The notes beneath the pieces are model-generated. The model did not search any database and was not told where the DNA came from. It was given only the letters and a program-made list of their open reading frames with translations. DNA of 64,000 bases from Lasioglossum baleicum (lineage: Eukaryota > Arthropoda > Insecta > Hymenoptera > Halictidae), in NCBI RefSeq assembly GCF_051020765.1, contig NC_134932.1, forward strand, positions 8,308,001 through 8,372,000, read 5' to 3'. Below, in pieces: positions 47,444 through 60,385 of this stretch (position 1 is its first letter; each line of letters starts with the position of its first letter). The position numbers and the translations under genes are program-made.

Positions 47444-47917
47444 GATACGTCACACATAGAACGTTGTACGCGTATAAATGCTACAATATAGATACAAAAC
47501 CAGGGTAACCAAACTTCGTTCGGATCTGGGAACCCACCGTGTGCTCTTCTGGACCTGGACATCTGGACTCGAATAACCAGAATAACTCACAAGGTTACGA
47601 ATGAACTCCTTCCAATCAAATCTGACGGATACTATTTATGCGACCAAGACCAAGCTAGGACAAACGTGGACAAACGACAAATACAACATACAAATACAAC
47701 CTCATACAACATACAACCAATACAACTCATATAAGTTGTATGATACAACCGTAAGATACATGGGTGGCGCTGATTCGACCTGTCGAATAAGAGTCGAAAT
47801 AACGAGAAAATCAAACCACCCTGATAACCAGGTCTGCCGAGGGATAATCCTACCTAGAGCTAAGAATTGGCCCGTTCCGAGCTGCGCTATTGTTCGAGTT
47901 GCTCAAGGTGGGATTAA
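47444..47917. other. Low-complexity and repeat-flanking region
   Basis: ATACAAC-type units recur at about 47680-47750 (ATACAACATACAAATACAAC). The block ATACAAAACCAGGGTAACCA at 47492 is shared with 42730. The open frame at 47601-47972 runs through this and has no recognised content. Confidence 0.4.
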
Positions 47918-49321
47918 CTCGATTTTTGCCTGGGATTCTCCGCGCGTATTAGTAGCTATTTTTGCCGTCTAATAGCGGAGGGCAATAGCAGAAGGCAAAT
48001 TGAAGGCAAATTGAAGGCAAATTGAAGGCAGCCAGCCGGCCGAAGCTGAATTTGTTTAAGAGGGCAGTACCGTCGAGTCGTACTGATGTGATGATGTGAT
48101 TGGCGAATATATAACAGATCTGGGCGACGCTGGCTCGAAAAACACATGTTGCTGCAAGTTGCAGCCATTTGCAGCCTGTTGCAGCCTGCAACTCCTTTGT
48201 CGGAGTGGATGACGTGGGGACTGGAACTGTCTTACTGAGTGTAATTGAGTGTTACTGAGCAAGAGAAGGTGAGAAGCAAAGAGGATTAGTCAGGATTAGT
48301 TGGGATTAGTCCTCTTCAGTCCTCTTTGGTGAGAAGCAGCAACAGCAACATGTATTTTTCGAGCCAGCGTCGCCCAGGTCTGTGCAGGTCTGTATAATAA
48401 GACAATCCTCTTTTCAACCATTTTCAACCAAGAAGAAATGCGGTGAGAGCAGCACTGTACTCGAGCGATTCACGGGAGGAGTTACGAAGAAAAGCTGATC
48501 TTCCAGAACCTGTTTATCAGATTTGTCCTGCAAATCATCTTCTGTGTTCGCGCAAGTCAAGGTTTGTAAAAATTTGACTAATAGTTGACTAATAAAGAAA
48601 AATAATCAAACTAAATGAAAAAATATAATATTTATTATTTCCTACTTCATTCATTTATTATCCCTTCTGATATTGAGTAGTCTGAATTTAAAATTATTAA
48701 TATTTAAACATTAAAATAAGTGTATAGTAGTCATACAAAAAATATAAATTTTCTTTTCCGTCGAACGACACTTTTTTTCCATAAACACATTTCAATAAAT
48801 TTCGAAATGTAATGAATTGAAATTGAACTGTAGAGAAAATGGTATGGCAATGCAATTTTTATAGTTTCCATCTCTTGCAATCTATGCGGACAATTTTTAT
48901 TTCGCATAAAGATCCGCAGTCTAAGAAAAATAACATAAATATGAGAATAAGTAAAATTTGCATGTGCACAAAATGTGCATCTGTGCGTAGTGGGGAGCTG
49001 CCGCGCCTGCGCACGACCGTATGCGTTATTCCGAACGACACGCTGATCGTATCGATTGGTGTCGATCGATCTTCTTCCTCGTGCGCTCGATTACTTCGCT
49101 GCTGACATCTGCCACATCAGTGCGAACTACCCTCGCCGACGATGCGGCCCTGTAAAACGATATTAGCCAATCAGATCAGTAGACGCGACGGTACTGCCCT
49201 CTTAAACAAATTCAGCTTCGGCCGGCTGGCTGCCTTCAATTTGCCTTCTGCTATTGCCCTCCGCTATTAGACGGCAAAAATAGCTACTAATACGCGCGGA
49301 GAATCCCTGGCAAAAATCGAG
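47918..49321. mobile_element. Large inverted-repeat element with nested inverted repeat
   Basis: The arms are 47918-48076 and 49186-49321. The left arm reads CTCGATTTTTGCC, GATTCTCCGCGCGTATTAGT, AGCTATTTTTGCCGTCTAAT, then GCAGCCAGCCGGCCGAAGCT and AGAGGGCAGTACCGTCG; the right arm is its complement. The left arm has AAATTGAAGGC repeated about three times, the right arm once. A second, inner pair (48118-48155 and 48337-48379) also inverts CTGGGCGACGCTGGCTCGAA. No transposase frame was found. Diverged sequence beyond the arms (CCCTGATAACCA at 47819 and TGGTTATCAGGG near 49328) suggests the true ends lie slightly further out. Confidence 0.7.
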
Positions 49322-49551
49322 AATTTGGTTATCAGGGCAAGCTCTGGAGGGTTAAAAGTTACAGATAAATTCTCGCGTTACATTCAACTCCGCGAATAAA
49401 ATACAAGAGATACTGTATATTTGATCTAAAACTTATTTAAATAAGTTTTTATTTAGATAATGCCCATCTCTGTACTCTGTACAACTCTGTACTAGTACAC
49501 AAGCACTAAAGTTGATCGTTAGTTGGGTGACAAGGACAAGACGAATGTTCT

Positions 49552-49569
49552 ATTGGTATTGGTATTGGT
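49552..49569 (+). promoter_or_regulatory. Triple ATTGGT (inverted CCAAT) repeat in the M16 gene promoter
   Basis: Three contiguous ATTGGT units (inverted ACCAAT) lie about 155 bases before the M16 gene start codon. They resemble a tandem CCAAT-box array. Function is inferred from position only. Confidence 0.35.
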
Positions 49570-49722
49570 ACCTAATACCGGTATAATACCTATTGCAACG
49601 CCCTCTTGAAAATTTAAACAATTTATTGTCAGTCATACGTACGCAGTACGCAGCTGGTGGCTGGTGGCTGGATCGCTTCGAACTTCGAATCACTTCGAAT
49701 ATCGGAAAAAGTATAATTTAAC

Positions 49723-52700
49723 ATGGCGCCTGTTGATAGTTCACCTAGAGAAAATATGGGCGGCTTTCAACTTGTATGTTCCGTAAAAACTGATGATACA
49801 ATACCGGTATATGTTTATAAATCTATAAATTCTGGAATTACGATTGCTATAGCAGAAGTTGATGGACCTGTCGTGTCTGGCTACTTCGGCTCTGGTAATT
49901 CTTTTTGTTATCGTATCCATCATAGGTTTCAAAAATATAAATTTATCGCAATATGTTCTTACTTAATATTTATACATTTATATTGCTATAATATATCTCT
50001 GTTTAATATGCTTGAAATTTTTAGCCACTGAAGCACACAATGATGATGGATTACCTCACACATTGGAACATCTTATCTTTTTGGGTAGCGAAGATTATCC
50101 TTACAAAGGTGTTTTAGATTTATGGGCAAATAGATGTTTGGCATCTGGTACCAATGCAGCGACGTTTGTTGATTTCACATATTATACTATGACAACTGCT
50201 GGGAGCGAAGGATTCTTATCCTTAATGCCTGTATATCTTGAACATATACTTTATCCAACACTTACAGTAAGATAATTTAATAATTAATATTATAATACAA
50301 ATATGTATAGTATGTTTATTGATGAGAGTTTTTTTATTAATATTTTTTTAATACTTGAATAGGACTCAGCTTATGTTACCGAAGTACATCATATAAATGG
50401 TAAAGGTGATGATGCAGGTGTAGTATATTGTGAAATGCAAGGCAAAGAAAATACAGGTGAATATTTAGTATATACAGAACTGGTTCGTGCAATTTTCCCT
50501 GGTCATTGTGGTTACAAATCTCTTACTGGAGGTAAGATATCTATTTATTTAAATGTTTTGTTTGTATATAATACATTATCGCATGGAAATAAATTTTCTA
50601 TAAAGGTAACTATTGTAGTAGTTTATTTACTGTTACAGCTAAGAATTGGATTTCTCTATTAGATATTCTATATTTACAAAATTATCTTATCCACACATTC
50701 TGTCCATTCATTTCTTCTCTTTTTCTCTCTCTCACTCATTCCTACTCTGCCCGTTTCTATTATTACCCTATTTATTGCATCCTTTCCAATTCTCTTATAT
50801 TTTTGTTTTGAGTTTGATTAGATTATGTTCTCTAAAAGAAACTATTGTATTTTCATAGGGGCATTGAAGAATCTCAGAGAAAGTACTAGTAATGAAAAAG
50901 TAAGGCAATACCATAAAGACTTTTATAGGCCTGAAAATTTAACCCTGATAATAGTTGGCCAAATAAAACATGCTGATGTATTCAATGCTTTGCAACCTAT
51001 AGAACAAAAAATCTTGTCAAAAGTATGTAAATGAAATTGTTTATATCTTAATTCAGTAATGTTTCCAGAAAATTATATCACATGAATAATATTTCAGGGG
51101 AACAGAGGTTTATATAATAAACCTTGGCAAAGCCCAGTACCAGCTTTTCTAGGGAGCAAAGAGATAGATGTATTTTATCCTTGCGACGACGAAGATAATG
51201 GAATAATAAATGTTGCTTGGCGAGGATCATCTGTTAATGAAACATATACTACTATCGCTTGCGATCTATTATTGAGATATCTCACAGACACTTCAGTTAG
51301 TCCACTACAAAAAGAATTTCTTGAAATTGCTGATCCATATGCTAGTAATGTCACTCATTTTTCTTGCGAGTATGCAGTATCCCTTCTGTGTCTTGAATTT
51401 GAAAATGTACCAAAGTCGAAAATTACACTCGTAAAAGATCAATTGCTAAAGACATTGAATGATGTGTATAAAAATGGCATCGATATGAAACGAATGAGAA
51501 CTGTTGTTCATAAATCTATACTTGAACGATTAAGTTGCTTAGAAATAGCACCTCACGATGCAATTGCAATGATGCTTGTTAAACATGTACTTTATGGTAA
51601 AACCGAAGAAGATGTAAGTAAAGTTTATGATATATTATGATCTATTTATAAGATAACATTTGCATTGTTACAACCACGTAGTCTCTAAAAATTTTTAGTT
51701 AGATCGAAGATCAAACAAAATTAAAGACCTGAAGAAATTAGAAATGGAACCAGAATCTTTTTGGTTGGATCTTTTGAAAAAGTTTTTGCTTGATTCTCCA
51801 CTAGTAGTTGTTAAAGGAATTCCTAGCTTAGAAAAACGACATGAACTGACTGAGAAAGAGAAGGAACGCATAGCTAAACAGATTAAAGATTTAGGTGACA
51901 ATGGTCTACAACTGAAAGAAAAAGAACTGGAAAACGCTATTGCGCAAAATAATGTACGTATTACTTTCAAGTCTAAAGAGATAAATATCTATTTCTCTTG
52001 TTTCTGATGTTTCATTTTATCTATTTTAGGTACCTATGCCTAATGAAATGCTAAGTTCAGTACCTATACCGAGTACTGATCTTATTAGTTTTCATCATAT
52101 CAAACGTTTTACAACAGAATCTATTGAACAAAATTCTGGGTTCGTTTTAGGAAATCTACCGTTTTATACGTACTTGGATCATGTTAACACTAATTTCATA
52201 TATGTATGTATTATCATACCATTACATTTATAAACAACTACATTATCAAACTTGTATGCGACCATATAATTGTTTTCAGATGTTTGTTATCATGAATACT
52301 TCCTCGATCGAAAGAAAATACAGACCTTACATTCCTTTATTACTTGAAGTTATTATGGAATCTCCAGTAAAGCGAAATGGACAACTCATTCCATACGAGG
52401 AGATAGTTGCTGAATTAGAAGCAGATACAGTAACCACTGATACAAGGATTGGAGTTGAGGAGACCTCTAGATTTTCATGTGGATCATACAGTCATAGCGC
52501 TATTTTGATGTTGCATGTAATTCATAAATTTTTATACATAATTTTAATATCATGACCATTGATTGTATTAAATGGTTGTTTCCATGATTTAGCTGGAGAT
52601 AAAAAAGTATGCGGATGGTGTGAGATGGATTAAAGAATTATTATATGATACTGAACTAACATCCAACAGATTGAAGATAATAGCTACAAAAATGGTAAAC

Positions 52701-54107
52701 GATGTAGCTCAAGTTAAAAGAAAAGGAAGTAAAGTTGTAGGTGATCTAATGAGAGGATTATTATATAACAAAGGTATATAAAGAAAATATTTTTTATGAA
52801 ATTACGCATTCTTGCAAAAAGTTAATATCATTTTTTACTTTTAGACAGCAATCAATTTACAAATAGTATGCTACGACAACAGAAGTTTCTTACTAATGTT
52901 TTAAACCGCTTAAATGACGTAGAAGAACAAAATTCTGTAATATCAGAAATTGAAATTGTTAAGAAGGCTTTAACAACACCTAAAAATATAACGATGTACA
53001 TAGCCACTAACGTGGACAAGTTGACCGCTACAATTCCGTCTGTGTATCTTCCGTGGACCACTCATTTTTCTGAGTTCACAGCGGAGAAAACTAAGTAAAT
53101 AATTTTTAAAATTTATTTTTTCAAAATGTAGACGCATAAATTCTAATTACATAATTTAATTATATAGACTTGAAATTATTCCGGATTCGATGCTCATGAA
53201 TCCTTTAAATGAAATTCCACTTAAGGGATGTGTTACAGGATTAGGTTGTATAGAATCCTCATTTTTATCGCAAAGCTGTCAATCTATAAATAATTACCAA
53301 CATATAGATTTAGCACCATTGCGTGTTTGTTTGCAATACTTGACACAATTGGAGGTGAGTAAAAAGAAAATTTATATATTTGGAGTATGTTAAATTGTAT
53401 TTTCTATAGGGTCCTATGTGGAAACTTATAAGAGGCCAAGGTCTTTCATATGGATATAATATCCATGCTAATGCAAATGAAGGATTATTATATTTGTCAT
53501 TCTATAGATCAACGAATGTTGTTGCGGCTTACAAAGAAGCTAAATCAATTGTAGTAAGTATAGATTGTAATATGTAAATAATTAGAATTATAATATTTAT
53601 TTCAAACATATTAACTTTGCAAGTTTTTTCTTAACAGAATATGCATATTACTGAGAATAAATGGGAAAAGTTACTTTTCGAATCGGCGAAATCTTCTTTA
53701 ATTTTTGAAATTATTGAAAAAGAGCAAAGTGTGGGCGATTTAGTACAACATTCGTTGTTATCTTATTTCAAAAACGTGCCGCATAATTATACACAGAAAA
53801 TGGTGCAACGCATATCTGCAGTAAAAATTGAAGATATGGGTCGTATAGCATCTAAATATTTGACTCCATTATTTGATCCAAACGAGTGTAAAACAACAAT
53901 TGTTTGCCATCCATCCAAAGTGCAAGAAATAGGTGATGCCTTTAAAGCGTAAGTAAAGAAACGTTATATTTACATATACACATTATTAAAAACATATTTA
54001 GTACAATCTGCAACTACATCTATATTTATACATATTTTATTTACAGATTGAACCATGATCTTAAGCTGTATAGCAGTCTTGAAGAAAACTACTTAAATGA
54101 TTGGTAA
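49723..54107 (+). CDS. M16-family zinc metallopeptidase (C05D11.1-like)
   Basis: Fourteen exons close in phase: 49723-49894, 50025-50266, 50363-50531, 50859-51022, 51098-51613, 51699-51953, 52030-52203, 52280-52516, 52593-52773, 52845-53094, 53168-53354, 53410-53553, 53638-53948, 54047-54107. They give 1,020 residues, the usual size of a fused double M16 peptidase. The inverted zinc motif HTLEH is at residues 69-73, with a further acidic ligand candidate in VTEVHH near residue 145. The region GNLPFYTYLDHVNTNF and the later halves look like the presequence-protease and C05D11.1 branch. No mitochondrial targeting peptide is obvious, so it is probably cytosolic. The metal site looks intact. The assignment is to family, not to a specific orthologue. 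A strong splice structure supports it, including five short GT-AG introns below 100 bases. Confidence 0.9.
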
Positions 54108-54302
54108 TTTGAAAGCACATTAAATTGTTCGTTATTCTCTTTTGCAACGCAAATGTTACATTGTTTTCAATCAAGTCATTATTATTAAATGCAAACTACG
54201 CTTTTACACATTTACAATATGCTTGCTAAAACATTTGCAAGTTAGAATAAGAACAAAATTTAATATCTTTTCAATTTAACTATGTATATCAATGTAATAT
54301 TT

Positions 54303-54342
54303 AATAAATTAGCTACTTTTATAAAAATTAAACTTCAATAAA
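54303..54342 (+). promoter_or_regulatory. Two AATAAA polyadenylation signals, M16 gene
   Basis: AATAAA occurs at 54303-54308 and again at 54337-54342, within 240 bases after the M16 stop codon. Either could serve. The convergent CIA30 gene begins its 3' end at 54452. Confidence 0.45.
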
Positions 54343-54451
54343 ATCTGTTGCTTCGATACACTTACCAAATCTTTAAAACATTAGAATATTGAGAAAGTAT
54401 TTTATGTATATTACTTATTCTTAGTAAATTACATTTAAAATAATATGAATG

Positions 54452-55398
54452 TTACGATACAGAAATATTTTCTATTTCTAATGCTGATACACCTTTTTGT
54501 TTAATTTTTGAATATACTCCACCATAAACCTGCAAACCAAGCATTGTAATATTCCCAGTGTCTAATGGCTTTGCATCTGGTACTTCTCGTCCACGATAGT
54601 ATGCTTTAAAATTTGCCAAAGGTAATTTAACAGTTGAAAATGTAGTACTTGACATTGGCGCCTATATCAATAAAATATTCACATTGGTCCCAAATTATAA
54701 ATACTATTGAAAGACATTTTTAAAATTGAAAATAATGCATAACTGTATGTTATATAAAAGTAGTACAATTTTGGTTTACCATGAAAGTCTGTTCATATGT
54801 TATATCTTCATTCGTATGAAGACCTTCATGTCGAAGAACAACTTTGTAATTTTCATTACTTCCTTGTCCTCTACAAGTTATTTCAATATTCTTAAAGTTT
54901 AATAAATTTAAATTCGTTCTTTTTCGTACTCCTGCAAAGCCAGCTCCATTTGTTTGTGGATTCAAAAGAGTAAAAAAAATTGCACGCTGAAAAACTTGAG
55001 TAGTTTGCAATGTCAAAACAGCTTTTGACATTCCCACTGTTCTGACAGTGTCAGATATTTCCGACCAATCATTTACATTGTCTATAGTTGTAAAATCAAC
55101 AAGTATTTCCCGAGATCTAATGAAATATTACATATATAATACAGAAAATTAGAGTGGGATATAAAATATAAATCAATTTGTATAAGAAACAATTATACTT
55201 TTATATATTTAATGTAATTAAATTATTGCTATTTCAGAATAAAAATTGGAATTACTTAATGTGTTCACCATTTTATAACATAAAATGATAAAAATGTAAA
55301 AATTGCATTTTTTTCGTGTTAAAATAAATGACTCACCCTTTTACCACATGCAGCATCATACATATTGTGACAAATTCAGAGATGCGATACAAATTCAT
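54452..55398 (-). CDS. CIA30-domain protein (NDUFAF1-related)
   Basis: Three exons close in phase: 55337-55398, 54780-55116, 54452-54661. They give 202 residues if translation starts at 55398 (MNLYRISEFV); the in-frame MMLHVVKG nearby is an alternative start. The body is a CIA30-type galactose-binding-like domain: DFTTIDNVNDWSEISDTVRT, GFAGVRKRTNLNLLNFKNIE, YEQTFMAPMSSTTFSTVKLP, NFKAYYRGREVP, and the family-typical NITMLGLQVYGG near the C-terminus. NDUFAF1 assists complex I assembly in mitochondria, but this protein is shorter and has no clear transit peptide. It may instead be one of the broader CIA30-domain proteins of unknown role. Confidence in the domain is good; the exact orthologue is uncertain. 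Confidence 0.75.
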
Positions 55399-58393
55399 AA
55401 CTGTAGAGCTTATAAGTTGTGTTGTAATTTATTTACGTCATTTACACTGTAGTACCATGTAGTACGCAGTGCGTATATGGATAATATCTATAGATATGAC
55501 TTCATACTTCATACTATTTATAGTAAAGTCATATAGGGAGTAATACAAACGACATTCATGTCAAATCAAGGCGGCAAAATTGAACTATTACGTACAGCAA
55601 ATTGTGATAATATACATAAGTAGTTTCCTTTTGTAAATGTATATAATCAAAATAATTCTGTTTTATTCAAGATAAAAATTTAATCATACATATATCAAAC
55701 TTCCGAACTTCCTGCATATATATCATATATCAAATGAAAGGATATATATAAACTCACAAAAATATATATTATTATAAAACTAAGAAAGAGTATAATAACA
55801 AATATATATAGAATATAATAAACACTCTATTCATGCATTTAGAATTCATAACTTATAATAGTAGAACATTATTATAGGAAAAAAACCTGTGATAAATATA
55901 TTATGATCTGCGCTATATACATGTAAAAGGATCGAAATTAAAGAAAACATGATTACCAATAAATATATACTTACCTATATACATTCAATTTGTGATACAG
56001 GATAAAGTATGCTGGAGTTTAACATATATTTTTTCTGTATTAAAATTAGAAGGAATTCCTTATTTTATAAGAGTTCTATATACTTTAAAGTTCTATATAA
56101 ATATCATAATACTACAGGGAGTGACATGCTTTTTCTCAGACACAATGTATTATTTATCTCTCCACAGAAGTTGGTCCAATCGACCACATCACTAATATAT
56201 ATATCTTTCATTTCTAATTCGCTTACTAAAAATTTCTGCCATGGTGACCGCATCATAAGAAAATATGCAATAAATTGATATCTGTATATCTAGTGTCGAA
56301 AAGGTATAATTTACAATGTAGATTCTATATAGATATATGTATAAACGCTCCGCTTGCATTCTTCCGCATTTTGCACGAATTTTTGTATGTATTACTCAGG
56401 AGGGTGACCTTGACAACATATATATATGTCAAGGTCAAGGACTTTGGAGCTGGGACCGCTAAACGTAATATTTACCGTAAAATATATATTGTATTATGTG
56501 TATAATAAGGCATGGTCAAATTTATTTTAACTATAGTTTACTCATCTCTTTCATGACAAATATTTTTACAATATATTAAATGGAATGCGACTGTATTCAT
56601 TTTTAAACTTTTTTTAACTTTTAAATAAATAATACTAGATAGGTACACATAAAATTATATACTTATTCTTTTACTTTATTTGGAAAATGGTAATGTAGAA
56701 AAGAAATTACAATTAGATTGAGGATTTTTATGCATTTACAATTACTATTACTATATTGATCAAAATCCAGTAAAATAGAAATTGCAACAAAGTTCAACAT
56801 AAATTTAATATTCTGCTTTAAATTTAATGTTTTGCTTTACATATATTTATTGAGATAATAATTTTTCATTTCCCTAATTCCTGTTTCTACTGGTTAGTCC
56901 TTCAAAACAAGAGTTTTCATGAACATTCGCAGTCTACATAATTATGCTAAATCTATCTATTAATATTTTCCATAGTTAAGAAGAAATAATGAATAATAAA
57001 TTAATTTTTATAAAAGAGAACATAAAATCCGAATGAGTTAATATAATATAGCATCATATTATAAAACATGTCTTATTATCAACATTAATTACTTAAGTCT
57101 TGGAATAGTGGTAACAATAACAACAAACAGTGTCCTCTCGACGGGAGCTTGGTCTTTATAATTGATGACAACCTAGTATTATTTAAGTCAAAACCGTTAA
57201 TTCACTGTTCGTAGAGTAACCCTGGTCCCAAAGGAGAAATTCGTTTGTACACAACATTTATAAAATCGGAGTGCAAGCCTATTGATGTGGCACACAATGT
57301 ATTTACTGCATATATATGTATATTTATATATAGTATAGTATATATTCTTCCATTCTTACATGATAATGACTCTTACTGTCCACCTACATTTGTTTTTAAA
57401 CTTATCTAAAGGAACGTAATTCATGCCCAGTATGAACAACTATCATATTGTTCAAGAAGTTTCTGTTTTTTTTTGTATTTTTGTTTTTAGTAAAATATAA
57501 AATAAAGAAAAGTAAGAGTAACGAATTGGTAACGTATGTCCTGTAGGACAAAGCTGCTGTCGAGGGAACACTATATTAAAATTTCTCTCTTTCACGAACT
57601 TTGAAATATTGCAAAAATTAAAAATTTTATTTAGAAACGAAAGATCTAGCGAGCTGAGAATGAAGTCTATAAGTTCTTTATGAAAGGTTTATATATATGA
57701 TATAAAAGCAGGATTATAATTATGAAATAATACAGGTGACACTAATTTTTGTTATACTACTATATCATTTTATGACAACTTTTTGATGCTATTTAGATGT
57801 GTAGATGTGTTACCAACAATCTTTTGTATCTAAGCTTATAGTACAGCTTCCAAACTGTAAATTAGATAACAAACACCTTCAGATGTACTCAATCTTGTTA
57901 CATAAACGTACTTTACAATGGTAAATATTTATCTTATTCAACTGTGTCACATTCATGTTTATCATATTTTCATGTGATTAAGTAAATATTTCGTACAATT
58001 CACCTTGTACATGTGTATTATAATGTTAATGTCCGCATGTGCAACATATTGTCTAATATTTAATTTCTTTTTTTATGCAACAAATTATAAGATCTATAGG
58101 AAATGTAAGCAAATCACAACAATCATACAAAAGCTGTAACATTGAAGAAAAATACAGAATCAGTTTTCAATACAATTTATACGTATACGTTTATACTGAG
58201 TCATGTATTCATATCATATATTTTTGTAAATTAATTCTAACTATAAAAGAACTGATGTTTATTAAGTAGATTTGACTTATTAAAGGTTAAGGAATAAAGA
58301 TCAAAGACTATTTGCTTGCTATACTTAGTATAAATCATATATGCATTAATAGTACCGATGATTTCAAATATCTATATACAAACAAATAAAGAC
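55399..58393. other. AT-rich intergenic region / RAB14 3' UTR
   Basis: Three kilobases of AT-rich sequence lie between the CIA30-gene start and the RAB14 stop codon. The right part is presumably RAB14 3' UTR. The small frames at 55992-56505 and 58075-58269 show nothing recognisable. The only distinctive element is the paired nuclear-receptor half-sites at 56405-56437. Confidence 0.5.
56405..56437. promoter_or_regulatory. Inverted pair of TCAAGGTCA nuclear-receptor half-sites
   Basis: TGACCTTGA (56405-56413) and TCAAGGTCA (56429-56437) are exact complements, separated by 15 bases rich in TA. TCAAGGTCA is the extended half-site bound by FTZ-F1, ERR and SF-1-type orphan receptors. The presence is seen; its use as an enhancer is inference. 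Confidence 0.5.
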
Positions 58394-60385
58394 CTAACAG
58401 GAGCAAGAATCCTTTCCACCTTGTTGTTCATTAGATACACCTTGAAGATTAGTACGGCCTGGTTGACTTGGATTATGTTGAACGCCTGATTCTGCTGCAT
58501 TCAAGTCCAAGCTGAAAGCAATAAATTGATATATTGAAATTATTCACAAAACAAATAAAAATACCATCAATATTATACCCACCGTCCATCTTGTATACTT
58601 TGGAATATTTTCTTTGCTGTTTCCAAAAAGGCTTCTTCAACATTGTGCCCTCTGATAAAGAATATAGTAAACAATAAATTAATGAAAAGAACATCTAAGA
58701 ATATGTTACAATTAATAAGAATTAACAAAAACCTTTATAATTGTTTAGTTAAGCATAATCTATGAATTATCAATGAACAACTTACGTTTTTGCACTAGCC
58801 TCTACAAACATGAGACCATTTTCATCTGCGAACTGCTTTGCTTCTTCATAGGTAACGTCTCTCTGAGCTTCCAAGTCACTTTTGTTACCAATCAAAAATA
58901 TAACCTGTAAGCATAGAATGTAAAATTCTTTGTTCTCTATCTTGTAAAAATGTCTTATTTACAGAATATAAGAAGTATGTCATTCAACGTTTGTGCATCA
59001 CAATTGTAGTTACACTTTACAGACATAAATACCATTATGTAAAATATCATATTTTGCATACAGTGCTTGGATTTGTTAAATTCCTTGTATCTGTAAGCCA
59101 GCTGCTAAGATGATTGTAAGTCGATCGACGAGTAATGTCATAGACCATTAACGCTCCAGCCGCACCTCGATAATAAGATCTATAAAACAAGGCTAATGTG
59201 TAGTTTTGTTTTACTTCTAAATTCAATGTTACAAAATTTAAGGTGCCGAAGTACATGATACCTTGTAACTGCCCGGAAACGTTCTTGTCCAGCAGTGTCC
59301 CATATTTGCAATTTTATTTTCTGCCCTGCTACTTCGATAATTCTTGTCCCAAACTCGACGCCGATAGTGTGTGGGCAGTCTGCCATAACTAAAATACGAT
59401 ATTTATATATAATAATCTAATATTAATAATAGATGAATAAAATAATAAATTTTTAGTGACTTTTTAAGAAACTATCTTTAATAACATAGATATTATTAAT
59501 AAGATTAAGTGAGTAAGAACAAATACAAATTTAATTTGGTTGAGAAGATTATTTTTTTATCACATGTATAAAACAAATCAAAATGTATAAGCATAACTTC
59601 GGAGGTAAATTATAGTAAAATATAATACAATTTTCCGAAATTTTAACTAATAAGGATTTATTTATCCAAATAAAAAATGATTTGATAAAAATTATAAAAA
59701 ATAATTGATAATTGAAATGTTTATGAGTCTCGCATCTTTTTAGGTATAAAACAGATACTGTTGTATTTCACACTAAACTGTTATGATCAGAATTTGGTTG
59801 GCAGAAACATCTGTTACTATAAAGGAGGTACTGCGAGTTCAGATAACAGAACATTCAGATAATAGAACATTCCAATAGTTGGTTACAGGCTAATATTTGG
59901 TTACAGGATTAATAATAATTCTTTTATAAACTGAAGTAACAGAATGCAAAAGCGAAGCTCTGTTTTCAAACTGTTAGAAACAATAACTTTAAGTAAAATA
60001 AGCTGTTAAATATATCTTTTAAATTCTTCATACATTCAAAAGTCTAACAGATATTATTTCCATATGCAAACAAGTGACATGATACATTTATCAGGAGAAT
60101 TATTCTAATAAAAGTCTATCTGTGACTTAGATACAAAATGAAATAGAATATATGCTTAACTTACTCCTCAAACTATTATCAGATGCTTCAACATAATCTA
60201 CATCTTTTGTGTAATTGACAAAGTAAAATATAGTTATCAAATGAATATGTATCTAGTTCATTTAATATAAAAAACTTACATTTCTTTTCAGTAAATTGAT
60301 GCAATAAACAAGATTTTCCTACTCCCATATCTCCTATGATGATGTACTTAAAGATATAAGAGTAATTATATGGACCAGTTGACAT
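58394..60385 (-). CDS. Rab14: RAB14 small GTPase
   Basis: RAB14 acts in Golgi-to-endosome traffic and endosomal recycling. Six exons close in phase: 60280-60385, 59262-59388, 59062-59179, 58786-58904, 58583-58651, 58394-58511. They give 218 residues, close to the human 215. The P-loop GDMGVGKS (18-25), HTIGVEFG effector region, WDTAGQE, GNKSD (human has GNKAD) and ASAKTG are all in place. The C-terminus ends in CSC, a double-cysteine prenylation signal. PYNYSYIFKYIIIGDMGVGK is almost the same as in vertebrates. A 5' UTR acceptor (CAG|GTACAAAATG, exon edge 60392) shows that a non-coding first exon lies upstream, probably near 61.2 kb. Confidence 0.97.

Noticed and set aside
47601..47972. 123-codon frame with ATACAAC repeats
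   Set aside because: It is a low-complexity translation that runs into an inverted-repeat arm.
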